Assembly (NCBI GenBank): GCA_902478365.1 | Contig: CABSKX010000078.1 | Coordinates: 1-7,440 of the forward strand | Direction of reading: 5' to 3' | DNA length: 7,440 nucleotides | From: an uncultured Collinsella sp. | Lineage (GTDB): Bacteria > Actinomycetota > Coriobacteriia > Coriobacteriales > Coriobacteriaceae | Shown here: positions 1 through 5,338 of the stretch, one piece after another | Position numbering within the stretch: the stretch's first letter is position 1 | How the letters are laid out: every line of letters starts with the position of its first letter | The notes under the pieces: generated by a model | Seen by the model: only the letters and a program-made list of their open reading frames with translations | What the model was told of the DNA's origin: nothing | The model's database searches: none | Position numbers and translations under genes: made by a program

Positions 1-16
1 CTGCTCTACAGTCCTG

Positions 17-53
17 CGCAAGACGGAAAGCACATTAAGTGCTTTCCTTTGCG
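17..53 (+). terminator. Possible terminator hairpin at left edge
   Basis: A perfect 9-bp stem (GGAAAGCAC at 25-33, GTGCTTTCC at 39-47) with loop ATTAA can be extended by an outer CGCAA/TTGCG pairing at 17-21 and 49-53. Only three T's follow the inner stem on the plus strand and no T-run follows it on the minus strand. If it is a terminator, it most likely serves a plus-strand gene ending to the left of the window. It could equally be a structured piece of intergenic DNA. Confidence 0.35.
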
Positions 54-203
54 TGCGGAACTCGCGACAAACTTAACCGCCCCGCCCGGCGGGCGAGCTG
101 CGGAAACTCGGTCGGTCCAGAGCAATATCGTGCGAACGAAATTCTGGCTGATGATCTGTTCGCGACAAAGACTCGATAGGTGGTCCCCTCTATGCCCCTT
201 ATG

Positions 204-274
204 TAAGTTGCGGTGAAATAGGGACTGAATTTGGGGTTGAATAGTTTAAACAGTCCCTATTTCACCGCAACTTA
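204..274. repeat. Perfect 24-bp inverted repeat (REP/MITE-like)
   Basis: The arms at 204-227 and 251-274 are exact reverse complements over 24 bases (core GGTGAAATAGGGACTG / CAGTCCCTATTTCACC) and flank a 23-base AT-rich spacer that ends in the palindrome GTTTAAAC (244-251). CCCC at 195-198 and GGGG at 278-281 could add an outer clamp across a small internal loop. A near-copy of ATTTGGGGTTGAA (229-241) sits just outside the right arm as ATTTGGGGATGAA (274-286). The arms lack the GC-rich base plus T-run of a usual terminator, and a separate terminator lies between this repeat and the PTS gene. A dispersed palindromic repeat is the best explanation, but copy number elsewhere cannot be judged from this window. 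Confidence 0.8.
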
Positions 275-284
275 TTTGGGGATG

Positions 285-320
285 AAAAAGGCAGAGGCCC
301 TGGAGAGGGTCTCCGCCTTT
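285..320 (-). terminator. Rho-independent terminator of the PTS gene
   Basis: Read on the minus strand, a 15-bp stem (positions 320-306 pairing with 301-287, one A/C mismatch and one G-U pair) closes a 4-base loop CTCC. It is followed by a T-run: the A's at 285-289 on the plus strand, three of which belong to the stem. It starts 35 bases after the PTS stop codon, the expected distance. Confidence 0.88.
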
Positions 321-355
321 GTTACAAGGGGCGATATTATTCGCTAACTGCTGAA

Positions 356-2359
356 TTAGACCAGGCGGGCGTTGATCGTCTTGGCGATCTCGGCGGCGTC
401 GGTGGAACCCTTGACGGTGGCACGGAAGTCCTCGTCCATAAGCGCCTCGGCGACCTTGGACAGGATCTTGAGATGCGTGGTGCCAGCCTGAGCGCCCGGG
501 ATGAGCAGGGCGATGGCAACGTTGACGGGAGCGCCATCCATAGTGTCCCAACCGGTCACGCCAGAGTCGTCCTTGACGACGATGACGGCAGCCTCGGTGA
601 TGGCGTCGGACTTGGCATGCGGAATGGCGAAGCCCTCCATCATGCCCGTGGTGCCCTCGGCCTCGCGGGCCAGGAAGGCGTTCATCACGGCGTCGGCATC
701 GCCGGCGATACCGGCCTTAACGGCCTGGTTGGAGACAAAGCTCAGAGCCTCGTCACGAGAAGCGAAGTCCTCGGCGACAAAGACGTTCTCGACCTTCACG
801 AAGTCGGAAGCCTCGGCCTTGGGGGCCTCGACAGCAGCGGCCTTAGGGGTCTCAGCCGGCTTGGCTGCAGGAGCGGGCTTCTGGTTCTTCTCGAAGTCGT
901 ACTTCTTGAAGGCCACGAACAGGATGCCACCGACCACGGCGCCGATGAGGATCGCGAGGACCCACTGCGGGCCGTTCTCGACAACGGGCAGGACCAGGAA
1001 GCCGCCGTGAGGCGCCGGATCGTGAACGTTGAAGAAGATGGTCAAGATGGAAGCGATGGAAGAACCGACCATCATGATAGGCATAACGGGCCAGATGTTC
1101 TTGGTCATGAACGGAATGGCGCCCTCGGTGATGTGGGTGCAACCAAGGATAAGGTTGACGATACCGGCGTCATGATCCTCCTGGCTGAAGTACTTCTTGC
1201 CGACAACGACGGCGAAGGTGGTGATCAGCGGCGGAACGATGCAGGCGGCGGAGACGGCAGCCATGAAGTTGGTGCCGAAGTTGTAGGTCTCGGTGCCGAC
1301 GCCAGCTTCGAGAGCGGTGCCGAGCAGGAAGGTGCCAGTAGCGTAAGCAGCCTTGTTGACCGGGCCGCCCATATCAAAGGCGCACATGCAGCCGATGGCC
1401 AGGCCAAGGATCACCGGACCGGAGTTACCGAGGCTCTGCAGGAAATCCATCATGCCCTGGTTAATGGCAGCCATGGGGCCGGAAATACCGAGCATGACCA
1501 GGCCGACGATGGCGGTAGAGCAAAGCGGATACAGGAAGATTGCCTTCAGGCCATTAAGGCTCGCGGGAATTTTAGAGAAAACCTTCTCGAGCAGCAAAAT
1601 GACATAGCCGGCGAGGAAGCCGCCGACGATGCCGCCCAGGAAGCCAAAGCCCACACCCGAGCCTCCAGCGTCGATCATGCCGGTATCGGCGTTAACGGGC
1701 AGACCCTGGATGGCAATCATACCGGCAACAAAGCCGGGGACGAGCGCCGGGCGCTTGCCGATAGACTCGGCGATGTAGGCGGAGAGCACCGGAACCATGA
1801 GGTTCATGGCGATACCGCCGATAATCTTGAGCATCGCGGCAAAGCTGTTGTAGTCGGCAGCCGTCGAATCAAAGGACGTGATGCCCCACAGGAACGAAAT
1901 GGCAGTCAGAACACCACCGGCAACGACGAAGACCAGCATGTGGCTGACGCCGTTCATGAGGTGCTTGTAAATGACGTGACCGATGGACTCCTTCTCCTCG
2001 ACCTCGTCCTCGACATCGGCGGCAGCGGCAACCGTGTCGTCGCCCTTGGCGGCGAGCGCGCGGTCGATCAGCTTACCGGCAGCCTCGACAGACAGGGCCT
2101 TGGAAACACCAACGGAAACCATGGGCTTACCGGCGAAACGCTCAGCCTGGACATCCTTATCGGCTGCGACGACGACGGCCTTGGCGCCAGCGATCTCGCT
2201 CTTGGTGAGCTCGTTCTCGACACCGACCTGGCCATGAGTCTCGACCTTAATGGTCAGACCTCGCTCGGCAGCTGCCTTCTCCAGCGCCTCCTTCGCCATG
2301 AAGGTGTGCGCAATGCCGGTCGGGCAACCGGTCGCGGCGATGATGTCAAACTTAGCCAT
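356..2359 (-). CDS. PTS fructose-family permease, EIIB-EIIC-EIIA in one chain
   Basis: This 667-residue membrane protein takes up a sugar, probably fructose or a related hexose, and phosphorylates it during transport. Residues 1-102 are an EIIB domain with the phospho-cysteine Cys12 in GCPTGIAHT. After an acidic linker (about 103-124) comes a hydrophobic EIIC channel (about 125-485, some nine membrane segments) carrying the motif HITEGAIPF (409-417). An Ala/Pro/Lys-rich linker (about 488-517) leads to a C-terminal EIIA domain whose active histidine is His581 in FAIPHAKS. Phosphate should pass from HPr to His581, then Cys12, then the sugar. The ATG is well supported by a strong Shine-Dalgarno and by homology-like EIIB sequence from residue 3. 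EIIA at the C-terminus differs from the EIIA-first order of many FruA-like proteins. No 1-phosphofructokinase gene adjoins it, so the exact sugar is inference. The gene stands alone, divergent from an RpiR-type regulator that probably controls it. Confidence 0.95.
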   Translation of the reverse strand: MAKFDIIAATGCPTGIAHTFMAKEALEKAAAERGLTIKVETHGQVGVENELTKSEIAGAKAVVVAADKDVQAERFAGKPMVSVGVSKALSVEAAGKLIDRALAAKGDDTVAAAADVEDEVEEKESIGHVIYKHLMNGVSHMLVFVVAGGVLTAISFLWGITSFDSTAADYNSFAAMLKIIGGIAMNLMVPVLSAYIAESIGKRPALVPGFVAGMIAIQGLPVNADTGMIDAGGSGVGFGFLGGIVGGFLAGYVILLLEKVFSKIPASLNGLKAIFLYPLCSTAIVGLVMLGISGPMAAINQGMMDFLQSLGNSGPVILGLAIGCMCAFDMGGPVNKAAYATGTFLLGTALEAGVGTETYNFGTNFMAAVSAACIVPPLITTFAVVVGKKYFSQEDHDAGIVNLILGCTHITEGAIPFMTKNIWPVMPIMMVGSSIASILTIFFNVHDPAPHGGFLVLPVVENGPQWVLAILIGAVVGGILFVAFKKYDFEKNQKPAPAAKPAETPKAAAVEAPKAEASDFVKVENVFVAEDFASRDEALSFVSNQAVKAGIAGDADAVMNAFLAREAEGTTGMMEGFAIPHAKSDAITEAAVIVVKDDSGVTGWDTMDGAPVNVAIALLIPGAQAGTTHLKILSKVAEALMDEDFRATVKGSTDAAEIAKTINARLV

Positions 2360-2363
2360 GTGT

Positions 2364-2372
2364 CCCTCCTTT
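2364..2372 (-). promoter_or_regulatory. Strong ribosome binding site of the PTS gene
   Basis: On the minus strand AAAGGAGGG lies five bases before the ATG. It is a near-perfect Shine-Dalgarno and fixes the start at 2359. It sits immediately after the 5'-leader hairpins, so leader structure could affect its access. Confidence 0.85.
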
Positions 2373-2381
2373 TTAAGTTTT

Positions 2382-2421
2382 GCGCCCGCAGGCGCTCCCC
2401 TACACGCGCTTCAATGCGCGT
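2382..2421 (-). promoter_or_regulatory. Two GC-rich hairpins in the PTS 5' leader
   Basis: Two small perfect stems lie between the likely transcription start and the Shine-Dalgarno: ACGCGC/GCGCGT with a 6-base loop (2404-2421) and GCGCC/GGCGC with a 4-base loop (2382-2395). Neither is followed by a T-run, so a classical attenuator is not evident. Their shared GCGC words would allow alternative pairings. They may stabilise the mRNA or tune translation; function is inference. Confidence 0.4.
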
Positions 2422-2435
2422 TTTTCCACACTTGA

Positions 2436-2464
2436 AAGATACCAACCTACCGTCCGCGTGAGAA
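2436..2464 (-). promoter_or_regulatory. Candidate promoter of the PTS gene
   Basis: On the minus strand, TTCTCA (2464-2459, 4 of 6 to the -35 consensus) is followed after 17 bases by TATCTT (2441-2436, 4 of 6 to the -10 consensus) with an extended -10 TGG in front. This predicts a start near 2429 and a leader of about 70 bases. The copy of ACACTTGAAA at 2428-2437 overlaps this -10 box and start site, a good place for a regulator. Confidence 0.45.
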
Positions 2465-2486
2465 GAGACAAGGTGCAATTCTCCGG

Positions 2487-2524
2487 TGAAAGGTTCTTTC
2501 ATAACCGTAAACGGTAAGTGAAAG
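2487..2524. promoter_or_regulatory. Candidate operator cluster: inverted repeats in PTS/rpiR intergenic region
   Basis: TGAAAG-GTT-CTTTCA (2487-2501) is a perfect 6-bp inverted repeat. Directly beside it, ACCGT-AA-ACGGT (2504-2515) is another perfect palindrome, and a further TGAAAG at 2519-2524 pairs with the CTTTCA at 2496-2501, enclosing it. Such TGAAA/TTTCA symmetry is what a dimeric HTH regulator could bind. The site lies about 60-95 bases upstream of the predicted PTS start, so activation or looping is possible as well as repression. Confidence 0.5.
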
Positions 2525-2577
2525 TTTACCATCAACACTTGAAACGGCAAGGTGTATCTTGTAATTGAAACTGTCCG

Positions 2578-2583
2578 TATACT
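2578..2583 (+). promoter_or_regulatory. Candidate -10 box of the rpiR-type gene
   Basis: TATACT matches the -10 consensus at 5 of 6 positions and lies 48 bases before the ATG. I see no good -35 hexamer at normal spacing, so the promoter may be weak or activator-dependent. An alternative is TTGAAA (2539-2544) with TGTAAT (2560-2565), but its 15-base spacer is short. Confidence 0.35.
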
Positions 2584-2584
2584 A

Positions 2585-2616
2585 TGGCATGAAAAGCGAG
2601 TCCGATTTTCATGCCA
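2585..2616. promoter_or_regulatory. Candidate autoregulatory operator: perfect 11-bp palindrome
   Basis: TGGCATGAAAA (2585-2595) and TTTTCATGCCA (2606-2616) are exact reverse complements separated by 10 bases. The site starts two bases after the candidate -10 box and ends just before the Shine-Dalgarno, so a bound repressor would cover the transcription start. Its inner TGAAAA/TTTTCA half-sites resemble the TGAAAG/CTTTCA repeats at 2487-2524. In RNA it could also form a hairpin next to the ribosome site. Confidence 0.6.
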
Positions 2617-2630
2617 ACCAGGAGCCATCC

Positions 2631-3488
2631 ATGACCGATAGCAGCAAGAGCGCGCTCTCCCTTATTAGCACGCACAAAGGGTACAGCGATTCCGAGCAGC
2701 GCATTGTCGACTATATATTGGAGCACCAGTCCGAGGCGCCGCGCCTGACGGCCGCCCAGCTCTCACGAGCCGCTGCCACGTCCGAGGCGACGGTCTCGCG
2801 CTTTTGCCGCAAGCTGGGCTTTGGCAGCTTCCGCAGCTTTCAGTTTTCGTTGGCGCGCGACTTGGAGAGTCAGCGCAACGAGGGCCTGACCGACGAGGTC
2901 TCGCTCGACAACATGGAGCAGAGCCTTAAAAATATCCTTGCCGCTAAGGTGAGCGAGCTTAATGCGACCATCGACGGCATTGATCACGACACGTTGGCCG
3001 CAGTTGTGCACGCACTTAAGAATGCCGGCGTTATTGAGTTCGCCGCCGTGGGCAATACGAACGCGGTCGCGCTCGATGCGACATTTAAGTTTTCGCAGCT
3101 GGGCCTTCGCTGCATGGCAAGCACCATCAGCGAGACCTCGATTGGTTTCGCGCTCACGTTGCGCCCTGGTGATGTCATCGTGCTGATCTCGAACTCTGGC
3201 AAGTCGCGTCGACTGAACCGCATGGCAAAAGCAGCTCGCGATTGCGGCGCCACTGTAGTCGTCATCAGCAGCGACAGCAAGTCTCCACTTGCGCGCCTAG
3301 CCGACTACACCTTTAATACCGTCAATCACGAGGCACTGCTGACAACGGGCGACTTCGCGTTCTCCAAGATGAGCGCCACGATGATCATAGAGGTTATCTA
3401 CAACTTCCTGCTGCCCGAAATCGAGGACGCCCGAGAGCACATCAGCTACTACGAGGAACTCATCCAACCGGATAAGGTCGTGGAATAG
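2631..3488 (+). CDS. MurR/RpiR-family transcriptional regulator (HTH + SIS)
   Basis: A 285-residue DNA-binding regulator that most likely senses a phosphosugar. Residues 1 to about 77 form the RpiR-type N-terminal domain, with the helix-turn-helix around 39-64 (AAQLSRAAATSEATVSRFCR). The C-terminal SIS domain (about 110-265) shows the typical core VIVLISNSGKSRRL (183-196) followed by ATVVVISSDSKSPLARLADYTF (207-228 region). The first SIS glycine motif reads VGNTNA (140-145) rather than the usual GxGxS. The start at 2631 has AGGAG (2620-2624) six bases upstream. An upstream in-frame TTG at 2565 would add 22 residues but would have to be translated through the palindrome at 2585-2616, so I reject it. 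It is divergent from the PTS permease gene, its probable target, and probably autoregulated through that palindrome. The ligand is unknown. Confidence 0.93.
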   Translation: MTDSSKSALSLISTHKGYSDSEQRIVDYILEHQSEAPRLTAAQLSRAAATSEATVSRFCRKLGFGSFRSFQFSLARDLESQRNEGLTDEVSLDNMEQSLKNILAAKVSELNATIDGIDHDTLAAVVHALKNAGVIEFAAVGNTNAVALDATFKFSQLGLRCMASTISETSIGFALTLRPGDVIVLISNSGKSRRLNRMAKAARDCGATVVVISSDSKSPLARLADYTFNTVNHEALLTTGDFAFSKMSATMIIEVIYNFLLPEIEDAREHISYYEELIQPDKVVE

Positions 3489-3517
3489 ACATTTTGAGGA
3501 GCCGAAGGGCGCCACTC

Positions 3518-3677
3518 GCCACGAAACCAGCCCATCTACTACGTTTTATCCGCATGGCCCAACCACATACCGAAAATAGAGAAAACCGCAGGCGTTCTAC
3601 CTGCGGTTTTCTTATTGCATTTCTTGACGTGGTTGCCGATTGCCTATTAAACGTAGTAGATGGGCCGGTTTCGTGGC
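3518..3677. repeat. 160-bp imperfect palindrome between convergent genes
   Basis: Outer arms at 3518-3546 and 3649-3677 are reverse complements over 29 bases with one mismatch (A3529 against C3666, which becomes a G-U pair in minus-strand RNA). Within them, CAACCAC (3560-3566) pairs with GTGGTTG (3629-3635) on the same centre (3597.5), and the terminator hairpin 3581-3611 forms the tip. The region can therefore fold into a single long hairpin. No flanking target-site duplication is evident and no transposase is encoded. A MITE-like or REP-like dispersed element is one reading, an elaborate shared 3' structure for rpiR and recN another. Confidence 0.8.
3581..3611. terminator. Bidirectional terminator between rpiR-type gene and recN
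   Basis: A perfect 12-bp stem (GAAAACCGCAGG at 3581-3592, CCTGCGGTTTTC at 3600-3611) with a 7-base loop carries A's on one flank and T's on the other. On the plus strand the TTTTC end of the stem is followed by TTATT, and on the minus strand by TCTATTTTC. It lies 92 bases after the regulator's stop and about 98 after the recN stop, so it probably serves both. Confidence 0.85.
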
Positions 3678-3709
3678 TTCCGGGTCGAACATGCATGTGG
3701 CGGCTCGTT

Positions 3710-5338
3710 CTAACCTCGAGCCTCTTCCAGCATCTGCCTGGCATGCGCTAGGCTTGCCTCTGACTGGTCGCCGCTCAGCATACGGGCGATCTCTGCGGTA
3801 CGGGCGTCCCCAGCTACCTCATCCAAATGCGTTTGGGGAACGTCGCCGGGCTCTTTACTGACCACGTAATGCTTGTCGGCCATGACCGCAACCTGCGCCA
3901 GGTGGGTTACGACAAGCACCTGATGCGTAGCGGCGAGATCTGCCAGTACGCTCGCAAGGGCACGCGCAGTAGAGCCGCCGACACCGGCATCGACCTCATC
4001 GAACACCAGCGTATCCACGCCATCCGCATTGCCGAGGACAACCTTGCTCGCCAGCATAACGCGGCTCAGCTCGCCGCCCGACGCAATGCGGCGCAGGGGG
4101 CGCGGCGTCAATCCGGCACCGCTGCGATACAAAAGCTCATAGCTTGAAGGCCCCGCCGGTGTCCACTCGGCACGCGGAAGATCGCGCGACTCCCAGACCA
4201 GCTCAGCGCCGCCCATTTCCAGGCGCGCCATCTGACGACCCACCTCGTGACAAAAACGCGGGGCAGCCGTATTGCGTGCGCGCTTAAGCGCCTTGGCAGC
4301 GGCAAACAGTTCGCGCTCCGCCGCGCCAAGCGCTTCGCGCGCCTTCTTAATCTGTTCATCACCATCGTCTACCAGCGACAAGAGCTCTTGTGAGCGGTCG
4401 CGCATGGCAAAGACATCGTCCATGGTGGGACCCCACTGACGCAGCAGGCCCTTGAGGTCGGAATAGCGCTCGCGCATACGAGCCAGCTCGCGCGGATCGA
4501 AGGCGACCCCATCGCGATAGGCGCGCAGCTCGTTGGCGCAATCCTCAAGCGAGATGCAGGCATCCGAAAGTGCGTCGGCGATGTCACCGAGCTTGCGGTC
4601 AACGGTCGCCATGTGTGAAAGCTCGGCCACGGCGCCATTCACGGCATCGAGCGCTCCCCCTTCGGCAGCAAGCGATGCATGGGCCTCGTTGGCCGTCGCC
4701 ACCAAGACCTCGGCATGCTCCGAGCGCGGCAGCAGCTCCTCGAGTTCCTCGTACTCGGCTGGTTTGGGGTCGACCTCGGCGATACGCTCAAGGGCAAAAC
4801 GCGCTTCCTCGACGCGACTCCCCTGCGCACGCGAGGCTTCCTCCACACGGCGAAGCTCCTTGGCGGCGGCACGCGAAGCCTTAAAGCAGGTGCGATACTT
4901 CTCGAGTGCCTCAAGCGCCGCGCGTCCAGCCCAAGCATCGACCATGGCAACATGGTGCGCCGGGTCGAGCAGGCGCTGATGCTCGTGCTGGCCGCACAGA
5001 TCCATCATCACGCCAACGCGCTCCGAAAGCTGACGCACGCTGGCGATGCGGCCGTCAATTTTTACGCGGCTGCGGCCCTCGGCAGAAAGGCTACGCTGCA
5101 CGGTGAAGCCCTCCGTGTCGTGCGGGCCGTCGAACAGGCGCGCCTCGACGCTGGCAAGCGCCTCGCCCTCGCGAACCGTCGACGAATCGGCGCGCTCGCC
5201 CAAAATAAGCTTGAGCGCCGAAAGCAGCGCGGTCTTACCGGCACCGGTTTCTCCGGTCAGAACCGTTAGACCCGCGCTTGGCACCAACGTCGCCTCGCGA
5301 ATGAGTGCAATGTTGGAAACCTGCAGCTCATCGATCAT
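3710..5338 (-). CDS. recN: DNA repair protein RecN
   Basis: An SMC-like ATPase of 542 residues that acts early in repair of DNA double-strand breaks, in the cytoplasm on the nucleoid. The two halves of the ABC ATPase head lie at the ends: Walker A GETGAGKT (29-36) and the Q-loop region GQHEHQRLLDP (116-126) in the N-terminal half; signature RIASGGELSR (417-426), Walker B TLVFDEVDAGVGG (443-455) and the switch histidine in VVTHLAQV (476-483) in the C-terminal half. Between them, about 140-350 is rich in Ala, Glu and Arg, as expected of the coiled-coil arms. Length is close to the family norm of about 550. The ATG has GGAG seven bases upstream inside nadK, and the two genes overlap by 11 bases, so translation is probably coupled. 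It is the last gene of the operon and ends with TAG shortly before the palindromic terminator region. Confidence 0.98.
   Translation of the reverse strand: MIDELQVSNIALIREATLVPSAGLTVLTGETGAGKTALLSALKLILGERADSSTVREGEALASVEARLFDGPHDTEGFTVQRSLSAEGRSRVKIDGRIASVRQLSERVGVMMDLCGQHEHQRLLDPAHHVAMVDAWAGRAALEALEKYRTCFKASRAAAKELRRVEEASRAQGSRVEEARFALERIAEVDPKPAEYEELEELLPRSEHAEVLVATANEAHASLAAEGGALDAVNGAVAELSHMATVDRKLGDIADALSDACISLEDCANELRAYRDGVAFDPRELARMRERYSDLKGLLRQWGPTMDDVFAMRDRSQELLSLVDDGDEQIKKAREALGAAERELFAAAKALKRARNTAAPRFCHEVGRQMARLEMGGAELVWESRDLPRAEWTPAGPSSYELLYRSGAGLTPRPLRRIASGGELSRVMLASKVVLGNADGVDTLVFDEVDAGVGGSTARALASVLADLAATHQVLVVTHLAQVAVMADKHYVVSKEPGDVPQTHLDEVAGDARTAEIARMLSGDQSEASLAHARQMLEEARG

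Larger units (their letters stand above)
1..355. other. Intergenic region, 355 bp, no supported gene
   Basis: No credible coding region is seen here. On the plus strand, frame 1 is open from the left edge to a TGA at 214-216 (about 71 codons), but its third-position base composition is much less GC-biased than that of the real genes nearby and the translation shows no recognisable domain. The stretch contains the hairpin at 17-53, a GC-rich mini-hairpin at 83-95 (CGCCC/GGGCG, 3-base loop), a repeated 10-mer TCGCGACAAA at 62-71 and 160-169, the long inverted repeat at 204-274, and the PTS terminator. Confidence 0.6.
2428..2544. repeat. Direct repeat ACACTTGAAA in the divergent promoter region
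   Basis: The 10-mer ACACTTGAAA occurs twice in the same orientation, at 2428-2437 and 2535-2544. The first copy overlaps the candidate PTS -10 box. The second lies about 35 bases upstream of the candidate rpiR -10 box. Shared half-sites near both promoters would suit a common regulator. Confidence 0.55.

Noticed and set aside
60..200. Possible tRNA or small structured RNA gene
   Set aside because: No cloverleaf, T-loop GTTCGA-type sequence or CCA end could be placed.
204..274. CRISPR-like repeat
   Set aside because: Only one inverted pair exists, with no regularly spaced direct repeats and no cas genes.
473..2461. A 662-codon open frame antisense to nearly the whole PTS gene
   Set aside because: It is a mirror of GC-biased codons on the opposite strand. 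Its translation is rich in Asp, Gly, His and Arg with no domain or membrane pattern, it lacks a Shine-Dalgarno, and the PTS protein on the other strand is unmistakable.
2254..2628. A 124-codon minus-strand frame across the PTS promoter and EIIB start
   Set aside because: It overlaps the well-supported PTS start in another frame, has an Arg/Trp-rich out-of-frame tail and covers the promoter region.
2565..2630. N-terminal extension of the RpiR-type protein from a TTG at 2565
   Set aside because: It would run through the candidate -10 box and the 11-bp palindrome. The ATG at 2631 has a proper AGGAG and gives the normal family length.
3689..3698. 10-bp palindrome ACATGCATGT just after recN
   Set aside because: Too short to separate from chance, with no promoter nearby that it could control.
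3494..3751. Short open frames on both strands through the rpiR-recN intergenic palindrome
   Set aside because: They read across the inverted-repeat arms and terminator, show no known domain, and overlap the recN end.
4533..5269. Long plus-strand frames opposite recN
   Set aside because: They are low-complexity Ser/Ala/Arg-rich shadows of the recN codons without start signals.
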